Assembly: GCA_900468625.1 (NCBI GenBank)
Contig: UBUL01000012.1
Location: 1 to 64,000, forward strand
DNA: 64,000 nt
From: Hyphomicrobiales bacterium
Lineage (GTDB): Bacteria; Pseudomonadota; Alphaproteobacteria; Rhizobiales; Rhizobiaceae
Reading direction: 5' to 3'
Position 1 is the first letter of the stretch, and the number at the start of each line of letters is the position of its first letter. This document shows positions 8,272 to 16,835 of the stretch, in pieces. Both the position numbers and the translations under genes were made by a program. The notes under the pieces were generated by a model, which was not told the DNA's origin, ran no database searches, and saw nothing but the letters and a program-made list of their open reading frames with translations.

Positions 8272-8850
8272 TCAGTTCGTAGCGGCCGGCGCGTTCGGAT
8301 CCGGCAGCGGCACCTGCGTATCGGCAAGCGTGCGCAGATAGGCGATCACGTTGGCGCGATCCTCTTCCTTCGGCAAGCCGGCAAAACCCATCGCCGTTCC
8401 AGCCACGAATTTCTTCGGAGCGGCCAGGAAGTGATAGAGGTGATCGTAGGTCCACTTCTCCGAGCCGCCTTTGGAGAAGTCCTTCATGCCGGACGAATAG
8501 GCAAAGCCCTCGTGCTCGGCGACGGGACGATCGACGACGCCCCAGAGATCTGGACCGACCTTGTTCGGCCCTCCCTTTTCCCCGGAGTGACAGGCCTGAC
8601 ACTTCTTGAAGATCGCTTCTCCGGCTTTGGCGTCGGCCTTCTGCAAGAGCTGAGCGATCGGCGTTTCCGCCTTGGCGGCGGCAGCCTTGTCGCCACCCGC
8701 TGCCGGCTCCTCTGCCGCAACGATGGCGAAACCGGGCTTTTCCGGCGTCTCTGTATGGAAAATAAATCCTGACGCGAGCGACACGGACTTCAACACGAAC
8801 AGCGTGGCCAAAAGTGCCCCGACTCCCATGTTCACGTAGGATGAATTCAT
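8272..8850 (-). CDS. cycM: Membrane-anchored cytochrome c (CycM type)
   Basis: A 192-residue class I c-type cytochrome. An uncleaved N-terminal membrane anchor (about residues 8-30) is followed by an Ala/Glu/Lys-rich linker and a heme domain with CQACH at 84-88. The Met ligand is probably in GTAMGFAGL near the end. CycM-type proteins pass electrons from the bc1 complex to cytochrome oxidase at the periplasmic face. The divergent position next to kdsB and pheA matches the conserved rhizobial cycM-kdsB-pheA order, which supports the symbol. Heme attachment would need the Ccm system, which is not in this window. Confidence 0.85.
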   Translation of the reverse strand: MNSSYVNMGVGALLATLFVLKSVSLASGFIFHTETPEKPGFAIVAAEEPAAGGDKAAAAKAETPIAQLLQKADAKAGEAIFKKCQACHSGEKGGPNKVGPDLWGVVDRPVAEHEGFAYSSGMKDFSKGGSEKWTYDHLYHFLAAPKKFVAGTAMGFAGLPKEEDRANVIAYLRTLADTQVPLPDPNAPAATN

Positions 8851-9001
8851 CTGCTATGCTCCCCTCGCCGCCGGCATCCTCCGCCGGCCCATCTTGAATT
8901 CGCGCGAAACCTATGTCTTTTGGCTGTTTCTTGCAACTGTGCAAACGGCCTCCGCCATGAGACGTTTTGACACTTTTCCCTTGGGAATAGAAGGCCCAAC
9001 A

Positions 9002-9757
9002 ATGACTGATCCGAATTTAGACAAGACGCTGGTCCTCATTCCCGCCCGCATGGCCTCCACGCGCCTGCCGGGCAAGCCGCTCGCCGACATTTGCGGCCTG
9101 CCCATGATCGTACAGGTTGCCAAGCGCGCGCGCGAGGCGGCGATCGGTCGCATCGTCGTCGCCGTCGACCACAAGGACACCTATGCCGCCGTCGCCGATG
9201 CCGGCTTTGACGTCGTCATGACACGTGGAGACCACCAATCCGGTTCCGACCGCATCTACGAGGCGCTGCAGGCCGTCGATCCGCAAGGCCGCGCCGAGAT
9301 CGTCGTCAATGTGCAGGGCGACCTGCCGACGATCGATCCCAAAACCATCCGCGCCTCGCTGCGCCCGCTCGAGAATCCGGCCGTCGATATCGCCACGCTG
9401 GCCGTCGTGATCAAGGACGAAGAAGAGAAGACCCTGTCAAGCGTGGTCAAGGTCATCGGCTCGCAGATTTCGAACGATCGCCTGCGCGCTCTCTATTTCA
9501 CCCGCGCTACCGCGCCCTACGGCGAGGGGCCGCTCTATCATCACATCGGCCTTTACACCTATCGCCGCGCCGCCCTTGAAAAATTCGTCCAGGCCGGCCC
9601 GTCGCCGCTGGAGCGGCGCGAATCACTGGAGCAGCTGCGGGCGCTGGAAGCCGGCATGCGCATCGATGTCGAGATCGTTGACACGGTTCCCCTCGGTGTC
9701 GATACTCCCGCCGACCTCGAAAAGGCCAGACGCATCCTCTCCGCCGCCTCTCACTGA
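9002..9757 (+). CDS. kdsB: 3-deoxy-manno-octulosonate cytidylyltransferase
   Basis: A 251-residue enzyme that activates KDO as CMP-KDO for lipopolysaccharide inner-core synthesis. The nucleotide-binding [15 protein letters not shown] lies near residues 13-27. The [12 protein letters not shown] motif and NVQGDLPTI (metal and sugar binding) are characteristic of KdsB rather than NeuA. The family-typical [13 protein letters not shown] and [14 protein letters not shown] follow. ATG 9002 was chosen because it starts the conserved N-terminus. pheA follows after 24 bases, so the two are probably co-transcribed. Confidence 0.93.
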   Translation: MTDPNLDKTLVLIPARMASTRLPGKPLADICGLPMIVQVAKRAREAAIGRIVVAVDHKDTYAAVADAGFDVVMTRGDHQSGSDRIYEALQAVDPQGRAEIVVNVQGDLPTIDPKTIRASLRPLENPAVDIATLAVVIKDEEEKTLSSVVKVIGSQISNDRLRALYFTRATAPYGEGPLYHHIGLYTYRRAALEKFVQAGPSPLERRESLEQLRALEAGMRIDVEIVDTVPLGVDTPADLEKARRILSAASH

Positions 9758-9781
9758 CGGCATTCCCCCAAGGGCAGTTCC

Positions 9782-10636
9782 ATGATCAGCAAGACCAACA
9801 AGATCTCTTTCCAGGGCGACTACGGTGCCAATTCCGACATGGCCAGCCGTGACATGTTCCCGACCATGGAGCCTCTGCCCTGCCAGACCTTCGAAGATGC
9901 CTTTGCCGCGATCGACAACGGCGAAGCCGATCTCGGCATGATTCCGATCGAGAACACGATCGCCGGCCGTGTCGCCGACATTCATCATCTTCTGCCGGAT
10001 TCGCGCCTGCATATCGTCGGCGAATACTTCATGCCGATCCGCTTCCAGCTCATGGTTCTGCCCGGCGTCAAGAAGGAAGAGATCCGCACGGTGCACAGCC
10101 ACATCCATGCGCTGGGTCAATGCCGCAACATCGTGCGCGCCAACGGCTGGAAACCCGTTATCGCCGGCGACACCGCAGGCGCCGCCAAGCTCGTGCAGGA
10201 AAGCGGGGACCGCAGCATGGCAGCGCTCGCGCCCCGGCTCGCAGCCGATCTCTACGGGCTGGAGATCATTGCCGAGAATGTCGAGGACACCGAAAACAAC
10301 ATGACGCGCTTCGTCGTCCTGTCGCGGGACGAAAACTGGGCGGAGCGCAGCTCGCCGGACGAAAAGATCGTCACCACCTTCGTCTTCAACGTCCGCAACA
10401 TTCCGGCCGCGCTCTACAAGGCGCTTGGCGGCTTTGCCACCAACGGCATCAACATGACGAAGCTCGAAAGCTACCAGCTCGGCGGCCGTTTCGTGGCAAC
10501 GCAGTTCTATGCCGATATCGAGGGCCATCCTTCGGACCCGCATGTGCGCCGCGCGCTGGAAGAACTGCGCTTCTTCTCCGAAAAGGTCCGCATCCTCGGC
10601 GTCTACAAGGGCCACCCGATGCGCGGCGATCTTTAG
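9782..10636 (+). CDS. pheA: Prephenate dehydratase
   Basis: A 284-residue stand-alone prephenate dehydratase converting prephenate to phenylpyruvate in phenylalanine synthesis. The catalytic domain (about 1-190) holds the GDYGANSDMASRDMFP N-terminus, the IPIENTIAGRVADIHHLL substrate loop and the TRFVVLSRD end motif that contains the conserved Thr-Arg-Phe. A C-terminal ACT domain (about 195-284, with the KLESYQLGGRF motif) provides feedback by phenylalanine. There is no fused chorismate mutase. It sits directly downstream of kdsB. Confidence 0.93.
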   Translation: MISKTNKISFQGDYGANSDMASRDMFPTMEPLPCQTFEDAFAAIDNGEADLGMIPIENTIAGRVADIHHLLPDSRLHIVGEYFMPIRFQLMVLPGVKKEEIRTVHSHIHALGQCRNIVRANGWKPVIAGDTAGAAKLVQESGDRSMAALAPRLAADLYGLEIIAENVEDTENNMTRFVVLSRDENWAERSSPDEKIVTTFVFNVRNIPAALYKALGGFATNGINMTKLESYQLGGRFVATQFYADIEGHPSDPHVRRALEELRFFSEKVRILGVYKGHPMRGDL

Positions 10637-10657
10637 GATCTCCTGCCTGAAAAGCCT

Positions 10658-10714
10658 CTCATCCGGCCTGCCGGCCATCTTCTCCCCGCAGGCGGGGAGA
10701 AGGTTAGGGTGGGG
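10658..10714. repeat. Palindromic repeat, CTTCTCCCC/GGGGAGAAG family
   Basis: CTCATCCGGCCTGCCGGCC is followed by TCTTCTCCCCGCAGGCGGGGAGAAGG, a hairpin of CTTCTCCCCGC with GCGGGGAGAAG. Related units occur near 28059-28241 and 61828-61855. It lies between the convergent pheA and VOC genes and may help end both transcripts. Confidence 0.6.
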
Positions 10715-10734
10715 GGCAAATATAAGCTCAAGCT

Positions 10735-11103
10735 TTATTTATCCGGCTCACAAACGCGAAGACGATGGCCGTCGGGATCGAGCACGACGAAGGTCGGGCC
10801 GAAATCCATTGTCGTCAATTCCTGCGCGATCGGCAGGCCGCGCGCCTTCCAATCCTTGTAGTGCCGTTCGACGGCGCCGACGCCTTCGACCATGAAGCCC
10901 AGTTCGCCGCGATTGCCGATCGCCGAGGGCTGCGGCTCGACGCTGCTGCGCCGCCACAGCCCGAGACTCAGACCGTTGTCGAGCCCGAAGGCCACGAAGT
11001 TGGGCGATGCGAAAGCCGGCTCGCGGCCGAGCAGATCGCGGTAGAACGGCGTGCTTTCACTGGGGTCCTTGACGTAGAAGATGATGAGGTTCGGGCTGGC
11101 CAT
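10735..11103 (-). CDS. VOC family protein (glyoxalase/bleomycin resistance fold)
   Basis: A 122-residue single-domain vicinal oxygen chelate protein. IIFYVKDPSESTPFYRDLLG at the N-terminus and FVVLDPDGHRLRVCEP at the C-terminus are the paired beta-alpha-beta-beta-beta modules. Members bind metals and act as dioxygenases, isomerases or antibiotic-binding proteins; the substrate is unknown. It is the last of a set of minus-strand genes that includes a WYL-type regulator at 11627, and this kind of regulator is often found near VOC genes. Confidence 0.75.
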   Translation of the reverse strand: MASPNLIIFYVKDPSESTPFYRDLLGREPAFASPNFVAFGLDNGLSLGLWRRSSVEPQPSAIGNRGELGFMVEGVGAVERHYKDWKARGLPIAQELTTMDFGPTFVVLDPDGHRLRVCEPDK

Positions 11104-11309
11104 TTGGATATTCCTCTTGTTTTGGTGGATATGAAGGCATGCGAGGGCAGTCCGGCGAACGGAGCGGAGCCGCCGGGGATGGCTTTGTCAGAGTATTGTC
11201 GGAGGTTTGCGCAGACGCATTTCCGAAGGGCATAGCACCGTTTGGATCAGCCTGCTGCGCTTGAGTTCTTGATTGTGCTCATATCCTTATCGCGAAGGTC
11301 GCGGCATGC

Positions 11310-11543
11310 TTAGCGACGCATCCGGTCTTCCTCACGGTAAGGGGCGCGGCCATCCAGGAAGCCGAGATCGCGCTTCACGGAACTTGGCGTTTCCTCGATA
11401 TCGAGGCGGTCCCAGCCGCGGGTGAAACAGCCAAGCACAATCTGCGAGAGGCGAGCCGGCCATGCTGGCGCCGGGCGATCTTTGCTTTCGCGTGCCTTGA
11501 CGCCACCGCGATGCGTTTGTTGCATGAAAACATTGCTTGCCAT
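11310..11543 (-). CDS. Small DUF1127-like protein
   Basis: A 77-residue, basic, Arg-rich protein whose C-terminal half (SSVKRDLGFLDGRAP preceded by W and LD residues) resembles the DUF1127 helix-turn-helix-like motif with the LLRDIGL-type core, a family abundant in rhizobia and involved in RNA turnover or nutrient stress in studied cases. No transmembrane or signal segment. It lies 83 bases downstream of the WYL regulator on the same strand. Assignment is by motif only. Confidence 0.5.
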   Translation of the reverse strand: MASNVFMQQTHRGGVKARESKDRPAPAWPARLSQIVLGCFTRGWDRLDIEETPSSVKRDLGFLDGRAPYREEDRMRR

Positions 11544-11626
11544 GATCGGCCCTCCTTCCTGCTTGGATGGTACCGATAATAACCAAGCCTACTGACAGTT
11601 TCTGGCAGTAGCGTTGCGCAGACGGA

Positions 11627-12313
11627 TCAATTGTGAGCCACGCCCTCCCGCGCCTGCCATTCTCTGGCGAGGGCAACACGCCGGCGCGGGTAGCGTGCCT
11701 CCAGCACCGCGAAATCGACGATGCGATCGGCGCGGAAATGGCGAAAATCCTGGCGCAGCTCGCACCAAGCCATGATGATGCGCGAGTTGTCGAAATAGCC
11801 GAGTGCGAAGGGCCAGATGCGCCGGGTCGAGATGGCACCGTTCACATCGCCATAGGTCAGCTGCACCATGCGTTCGGTGCGGATCGCCTTGCGCATCAGG
11901 GAGAGATCGGCCTTGTCTTCGGTGATGCGGCGCGTGCCGACGACCACGGCCGCCTGGTCGACCGCCTCGCGGAGGTCCGCGGGCAGCACGGCGGCAATCT
12001 TTGCGAGCGCATCGGTTCCCGCGGCCGCCAGACGGGCGTCGGTTGCACGCGCCACCCATCGCGATCCCAGCACCAGCGCTTCGATCTCATCCTGCGAAAA
12101 CATCATCGGCGGCAGCATGAAACCGGGCTTCAGGACATAGCCGATCCCGGGTTCGCCCTCGATCATGGCGCCCTGCGACTGCAGGCTGGCGATATCGCGA
12201 TAGAGCGTGCGCAGGCTGACGCCGGTCTCCTCGGCCAGAACGGCACCGCTCACCGGACGCCGGTAGCGCCGCAGTGTCTGCAACAGCGTCAGCAGGCGTT
12301 CCGAGCGGGCCAT
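11627..12313 (-). CDS. YafY-type transcriptional regulator (HTH plus WYL domain)
   Basis: A 228-residue regulator. The N-terminal HTH (about 1-55) has the pattern RLLTLLQTLRRYRRPVSG with ETGVSLRTLYRDI as recognition helix. The C-terminal WYL-like domain (about 130-220) contains YGDVNGAISTRRIWPFALGYF. WYL domains sense nucleic acid or small ligands. It starts 12 bases after the nudC stop on the same strand, so it may be the third gene of a HIT-nudC-regulator unit. The target is unknown; the VOC gene and the small DUF1127-like gene downstream are candidates. Confidence 0.8.
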   Translation of the reverse strand: MARSERLLTLLQTLRRYRRPVSGAVLAEETGVSLRTLYRDIASLQSQGAMIEGEPGIGYVLKPGFMLPPMMFSQDEIEALVLGSRWVARATDARLAAAGTDALAKIAAVLPADLREAVDQAAVVVGTRRITEDKADLSLMRKAIRTERMVQLTYGDVNGAISTRRIWPFALGYFDNSRIIMAWCELRQDFRHFRADRIVDFAVLEARYPRRRVALAREWQAREGVAHN

Positions 12314-12325
12314 GGCAGGATAGTC

Positions 12326-13285
12326 CTAGCGCTTCCATTCCACCCAGTCGCGCATCAGGCGATGGGCAATGGCGCCCTTGGGCGGGGATGTGTTGCCGGA
12401 TGCCGAAACGTGATCGAGCAGCGCAAGCGTCTCTTCCGGGGTGAACCAGCGGCAATCCTCAAGCTCGGCCTCGTCCATATGGATGTCGATCGACCTCGCC
12501 TCGGCATAGCAGCCGATCATGAGGGAATGCGGCATCGGCCAAGGCTGCGAGGCATGATAGCGCACGCGGCCGATATGGATGCCGGATTCCTCGAGTGTCT
12601 CGCGGCGCACCGCATTTTCGATGGTTTCGCCCGGCTCGACGAAACCGGCAAGACAGGAATACATGCCGGGCGCGAAATGATGGCTGCGGCCGAGGAGGCA
12701 GCGATTCCTTTCCTCATCGATGCAAAGCATGATGACCACCGGATCCGTGCGCGGGAAGATCATGTGTTCGCAGGCCGTACAGACCCGCTTGTAGCCGCCG
12801 ATGCGGCTTTCCATGACCGAGCCGCAGCGTCCGCAGAAACGGTTGTCGCCATTCCAGCGCAGGAGGCTCATGCCCTGCGCCGCTTCGCCGAGGATTTCGC
12901 CTTCCAGCAGAAGATCGCGCCAGAGCGAGCGCATGTCGGCAGGCTTGTACTGGCTGGCGAGTTCATCGGCATTGACGCGCACGGGTACGGCAAGCCGGGG
13001 CTCGCCGGTCTTGCGGTAGCCGAGCAACACGGCCTCCTCCCAATTCGGGTCGAGCTCCTGCAGCTCATAGCGGGCAAACAGCGGATCGAGCACCTGGCCA
13101 TCATGCTTCAAAACAAGCCGATCCCGTGCGAATGCCAGGATATGCGTGCCTTCCTTGGCGAGCGCATGCTTGATCGATTCCTCGTCGCGATGCTCCGCAT
13201 CCCGGTTGAGCTGGTTTTCCGCAAAGGCGGTGAGACTGCTGGCTTCCGGATGCGGGGCATCCGAGGAAAAGATGGAGTGGCTCAT
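12326..13285 (-). CDS. nudC: NAD(+) diphosphatase (NudC family)
   Basis: A 319-residue Nudix enzyme that cleaves NADH/NAD to NMN(H) and AMP, and in E. coli removes NAD caps from RNA. A zinc-ribbon lies mid-protein with CGRCG and CTAC-type Cys pairs, followed by the NudC-specific region FPRTDPVVIML. The Nudix box GFVEPGETIENAVRRETLEE has all the expected Gly/Glu/Arg residues. The SQPWPMPHSLMIG array downstream of the box is the NudC SQPWPFPxS motif. Its start overlaps the stop of the upstream HIT gene by 4 bases (ATGA), indicating coupled translation. Confidence 0.9.
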   Translation of the reverse strand: MSHSIFSSDAPHPEASSLTAFAENQLNRDAEHRDEESIKHALAKEGTHILAFARDRLVLKHDGQVLDPLFARYELQELDPNWEEAVLLGYRKTGEPRLAVPVRVNADELASQYKPADMRSLWRDLLLEGEILGEAAQGMSLLRWNGDNRFCGRCGSVMESRIGGYKRVCTACEHMIFPRTDPVVIMLCIDEERNRCLLGRSHHFAPGMYSCLAGFVEPGETIENAVRRETLEESGIHIGRVRYHASQPWPMPHSLMIGCYAEARSIDIHMDEAELEDCRWFTPEETLALLDHVSASGNTSPPKGAIAHRLMRDWVEWKR

Positions 13286-13707
13286 TGTGAAAGCGTTTCC
13301 CGCAACTTGGCTATCAGGCTGTTCATGTCTTCGTCCGAATAGGGTTCCGCCTTGCCGTAGCCCCAGACCGGGCCTGGCCAGTTGGCATCACCTTCGAACC
13401 GCGCGATGACATGAACATGCAGCTGACGGACGATATTTCCAAGTGCCCCGACGTTGATTTTTGTGGCTCCCGTCAGCGTCTTCAACGCGCTTGCGACCTT
13501 ATCCGTTTCGAAGGTCAGCAAGACCCGGTCGAGCGGGGTCAGCTCGAAAACTTCCGATTTGTCGGGTCTGCGGGGGATCAGCACGAGCCAGGGCCAGCGG
13601 CGGTCCTTCATCAGCCTGACGTCACAGAGGCCGGTTATGGTGACTGAAACGCTGTCATTCGCCAGACGATCGTCGAGCGTGAACTCCTTCAAAGGGGCAT
13701 CCTCCAT
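13282..13707 (-). CDS. HIT domain-containing protein
   Basis: A 141-residue histidine-triad protein with the active-site motif QLHVHVIAR near residue 95 and the preceding KINVGALGNIV strand. It is expected to hydrolyse nucleotide phosphoramidates or dinucleotide polyphosphates. The longer N-terminal region (ITGLCDVRLMKDRRWPWLVLIPR) is typical of the proteobacterial subgroup annotated simply as HIT family. It heads the minus-strand nudC unit and is coupled to nudC by a 4-base overlap, suggesting a shared role in nucleotide clean-up. Confidence 0.82.
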   Translation of the reverse strand: MEDAPLKEFTLDDRLANDSVSVTITGLCDVRLMKDRRWPWLVLIPRRPDKSEVFELTPLDRVLLTFETDKVASALKTLTGATKINVGALGNIVRQLHVHVIARFEGDANWPGPVWGYGKAEPYSDEDMNSLIAKLRETLSQ

Positions 13708-13735
13708 TGTTTTATCAAATGTTTAGCAGTTTTTT

Positions 13736-13765
13736 TTGACCTTGGCTTGCTTTTGATGACGATAT
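13736..13765 (+). promoter_or_regulatory. Predicted promoter of the SRP RNA gene
   Basis: TTGACC at 13736-13741 and CGATAT at 13760-13765 with an 18-base spacer, directly in front of the SRP RNA. This is a reasonable alphaproteobacterial sigma-70 match. The start point would fall near 13772. Confidence 0.45.
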
Positions 13766-13782
13766 TGCCGATATGTGCATTC

Positions 13783-13885
13783 GGGAGGTTGGTGGTGGAC
13801 GAGCCACTCGCCAACCGGGTCAGGTCCGGAAGGAAGCAGCCCTAACGAGCCCGGCACGGGTCATTCGTGCCAGCCTCCCACCACT
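13783..13885 (+). ncRNA. ffs: Signal recognition particle RNA, bacterial small type (4.5S)
   Basis: The universally conserved SRP domain IV is present: GGTCAGGTCCGGAAGGAAGCAGCCCTAACGAG at about 13818-13849 contains the GGAAGGAAGCAGCC tetraloop and asymmetric-loop elements bound by Ffh. The flanks pair over a long distance (GGGAGG at 13783 with CCTCCC at 13874; GTGGTGG with CCACCAC), closing the hairpin. Location just upstream of dnaX is common in alphaproteobacteria. Ends are approximate. The RNA pairs with Ffh to target membrane proteins. Confidence 0.93.
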
Positions 13886-13925
13886 CCGAAAGCAAGACCC
13901 GGCTTTCCGGGCGACAAGCAGGGCG

Positions 13926-15800
13926 ATGAGCGACACCGAGCGACAAGCAAAAGATGCCGCTTCGACCGGCACCGGTTACCGGGTGCTGGCCCGCAAATAC
14001 AGGCCGAAGGACTTCACCGACCTGATGGTCGGCCAGGAGCCGATGGTTCGCACGCTGACCAACGCGTTCGAGACCGGCCGCATCGCCCAAGCCTATATGC
14101 TGACGGGCGTGCGCGGCGTCGGCAAGACGACGACGGCCCGCATCCTTGCACGCGGCCTCAACTACAAGACCGCCGACATCGATCGCCCCACCATCGATCT
14201 GCGTGAACCCGGCGAACATTGCCAGGCGATCATGGAAGGCAGGCATGTCGACGTCATCGAAATGGACGCCGCCTCGCATACAGGTATCGACGATATCCGC
14301 GAAATCATCGAGCAGGTGCGCTACCGTCCGGTTTCGGCCCGCTACAAGGTCTACATCATCGACGAAGTGCACATGCTGTCGACGGCGGCCTTCAACGGGC
14401 TCTTGAAGACGCTGGAAGAGCCGCCCGAGCATGTGAAGTTCATCTTCGCGACGACGGAAATCCGTAAAGTTCCGATCACGGTGCTGTCGCGCTGCCAGCG
14501 CTTCGACCTGCGCCGTATCAGCGCCTCCGATCTCGTCGGGCTGTTCACCACCATCGCCGGCAAGGAAGGCATCGAGGCCGAGCCGGACGCGCTCGCCATG
14601 ATCGCCCGCGCCGCCGAAGGTTCGGCGCGCGACGGCCTGTCGCTGCTCGACCAGGCGATCGCCCATGGCAGCGGCTTCGTCGCTGCCGATGCGGTGCGCG
14701 CAATGCTCGGGCTCGCCGACCGCGCGCGCATCGTCGATCTCTTCGGCCATGTCGTCAAAGGCGATGTCTCGGCGGCGCTTGCCGAATTCAACAGCCAGTA
14801 CGAGGCCGGCGCCAATCCCGTCGTCGTGCTCACCGACCTTGCCGATTTCACCCATCTCGTGACCCGCCTCAAATATGTGCCCGATGCCGCCGACGATCCG
14901 TCGCTCAGCGAAATCGAGCGCACGAAAGCGGCGGAATTCGCGCAAGGGGTTGCGGTCACAGCACTTTCCCGCATCTGGCAGATGCTTCTCAAGGGCATCA
15001 CCGAGACCGAGAATGCCGCGCGCACCGCCGGTGCGGCCGAAATGGTGCTGATCCGGCTCGCGCACGCCGCCCATTTGCCGGCACCGGAAGATGCTGCCCG
15101 CAGGCTTGCCGAATTTTCCGAAGGCAGCGGCGGCTCCCGCCCGTCGCCGTCCCCTGGCGGCGGCAATGGCGGTGGAGCGGTGTCCTATCAGGGCAATGCC
15201 ATGGCGCGCGCGGTCGAAACACCGGCGCCGCGACCCACGCACTCCGCCCCCGTCGCGATGCTGCGTGCCGTACCGAATACACAGCCGGATTCGCAACCCG
15301 TCGGACGCATCGAGCAGAAACCCGCCGAGGCGCCGAAGCCGCTCGTGCCGGTCAATGCGATGGCCGATATCGCCGAACTCGCCAGTCAGAAGCGCGATCC
15401 GAAGCTGAAGGCGCTGGTGCGCACCTTCGTGCGTCCGGTCAAGCTGGAACCGGGAAGGCTCGATGTCAGCCTGACGCCGGGCGCTCCCGGCACGCTGCTG
15501 AACGAACTCGCCGTCAAGCTGAAGGAATGGACCGGGATCCACTGGATCGTCAGCCTCAGCCGCGAGGAAGGCCAGCCGACGCTTGTCGAGGCCGAGGCGA
15601 ACGCCCAGAAGCAGCGGGTCGCCGATGCGCGGCAGGACCCCGACGTCGCCGCGATCCTGGCGCAATTTCCGGGCGCAAAGATCATCGACGTGCGGGTGCG
15701 GGCACCTGAGGCGGACGAAGAGGACGAAGCCGCCGCTCCGCCGGCAATCGCCGAATCCGTCGATGGCGATATCCTGCCGGGCGACGATATAGAATTCTAG
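13926..15800 (+). CDS. dnaX: DNA polymerase III subunit gamma/tau
   Basis: A 624-residue clamp-loader ATPase. The AAA+ domain has Walker A GVRGVGKTT at 61-69, Walker B IIDEVHML near 144-151, and the sensor FATTEIRKVP followed by the SRC motif LSRCQRF. A variable Pro/Gly-rich linker (about 390-470) precedes a tau-like C-terminal domain. The Cys-rich zinc module of E. coli DnaX is lost; only Cys99 remains in that region. ATG 13926 is used; the open frame extending further upstream runs through the SRP RNA and is not coding. ybaB follows, as usual. Confidence 0.93.
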   Translation: MSDTERQAKDAASTGTGYRVLARKYRPKDFTDLMVGQEPMVRTLTNAFETGRIAQAYMLTGVRGVGKTTTARILARGLNYKTADIDRPTIDLREPGEHCQAIMEGRHVDVIEMDAASHTGIDDIREIIEQVRYRPVSARYKVYIIDEVHMLSTAAFNGLLKTLEEPPEHVKFIFATTEIRKVPITVLSRCQRFDLRRISASDLVGLFTTIAGKEGIEAEPDALAMIARAAEGSARDGLSLLDQAIAHGSGFVAADAVRAMLGLADRARIVDLFGHVVKGDVSAALAEFNSQYEAGANPVVVLTDLADFTHLVTRLKYVPDAADDPSLSEIERTKAAEFAQGVAVTALSRIWQMLLKGITETENAARTAGAAEMVLIRLAHAAHLPAPEDAARRLAEFSEGSGGSRPSPSPGGGNGGGAVSYQGNAMARAVETPAPRPTHSAPVAMLRAVPNTQPDSQPVGRIEQKPAEAPKPLVPVNAMADIAELASQKRDPKLKALVRTFVRPVKLEPGRLDVSLTPGAPGTLLNELAVKLKEWTGIHWIVSLSREEGQPTLVEAEANAQKQRVADARQDPDVAAILAQFPGAKIIDVRVRAPEADEEDEAAAPPAIAESVDGDILPGDDIEF

Positions 15801-15906
15801 GGGTAGGATGGACGGTAGCAAACCCGCCCGGCTCGCCGAGCAGCGGCGGCCGCGGGAATACATCTCTGCCAAGAAATAGACGTTTGCAGAAGAAGGACCA
15901 AAGACG

Positions 15907-16230
15907 ATGCGCGACATCATGGGCATGATGGGCAAAGTGAAGGAAATGCAGGCCAAGATGGAGAAGATGCAGTCGGAGATCGCCGACATTCGCGTCGAAG
16001 GCAAGGCCGGCGGCGGCCTCGTCACCGTCACCGTCAACGGCAAGGGCCTGATGGTCGGCCTCAAGATAGATCCGTCGCTCTTCAAGGAAGACGATGTCGA
16101 GATTCTCGAAGACCTGATCGTTGCCGCCAACAAGGATGCTCAGGAAAAGGCCGAGGCAATCGCCGCCGAAAAGACGCGCGAACTCACAGCCGGCCTGCCG
16201 ATCCCGCCCGGCTTCAAGCTGCCTTTCTGA
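15907..16230 (+). CDS. YbaB/EbfC family nucleoid-associated protein
   Basis: A 107-residue DNA-binding protein. [21 protein letters not shown] forms the long N-terminal helix, followed by the beta sheet with [18 protein letters not shown] and the C-terminal helix [24 protein letters not shown]. Dimeric YbaB proteins bind DNA and are nearly always encoded between dnaX and recR. Here it keeps its place behind dnaX (106-base gap), but recR is displaced by about 2 kb. Confidence 0.9.
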   Translation: MRDIMGMMGKVKEMQAKMEKMQSEIADIRVEGKAGGGLVTVTVNGKGLMVGLKIDPSLFKEDDVEILEDLIVAANKDAQEKAEAIAAEKTRELTAGLPIPPGFKLPF

Positions 16231-16246
16231 GGCTAGTCTATTTCCT

Positions 16247-16723
16247 TCAGCGTGCGGCCGCCTTGCGAATGAGATCGCGGCCGATCGCCTTTGCCGGCTC
16301 GTTCCGCAGCACCAGCGACGTCGTCACGGCGCCATGACGCGCGACGGAATCGACGATGGTTTCAAGGTCCGACGGTGTCGGCACGAGAACCTTGAGCAGG
16401 AAGCAATCTTCGCCCGTCAGCCTCAAGACCTCGATAATCTCAGGCATTTCCGAAAACTGCGTCAGGCAGGGCCGGATATGCTCATGCGTGGTTCGCAGCC
16501 GGATGACCGCCATCATGCCGAGCCCGACGACGGCGGGATCGATGATGGCGCGATAAGCTGCAATCACGCCGCGCTCTTCCAGCCGCTTCAGCCGCTCCGA
16601 GGCCGCCGGCTGCGAGAGGCCGACGCGGCGGCCCAGTTCCGATACCGAGATTCGTCCATCCTGCTGCAGGATCTCGACAATCGATAGATCCGTCGGATCC
16701 AGCCCTCTTTCGACACTATCCAT
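16247..16723 (-). CDS. Lrp/AsnC family transcriptional regulator
   Basis: A 158-residue feast/famine regulator. The HTH spans about 10-60 with the recognition region SELGRRVGLSQPAASERLKRLEE, and the C-terminal RAM/ACT-like ligand domain covers 70-150 (MMAVIRLRTT, VLRLTGEDCFLLKVLV). It would respond to an amino acid and control nearby transport or catabolism. It is divergent from the hydrolase-LysE pair at 16836-18079; an Lrp gene next to a LysE exporter is a common regulatory pairing, so that pair is the likely target by inference. Confidence 0.87.
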   Translation of the reverse strand: MDSVERGLDPTDLSIVEILQQDGRISVSELGRRVGLSQPAASERLKRLEERGVIAAYRAIIDPAVVGLGMMAVIRLRTTHEHIRPCLTQFSEMPEIIEVLRLTGEDCFLLKVLVPTPSDLETIVDSVARHGAVTTSLVLRNEPAKAIGRDLIRKAAAR

Positions 16724-16835
16724 TCCACACCTTCAATTCATCGGTTGCCGAAGGTTTTATCCAATGAATTGCAATGTCAATCGATCGAGCGGCATGGCAA
16801 CTTTCTCCACGAGGAAATAAGGAGAAAGGATTGGC

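Noticed and set aside
13773..13925. Upstream extension of dnaX
   Set aside because: It runs through the SRP RNA gene; ATG 13926 gives the conserved N-terminus.
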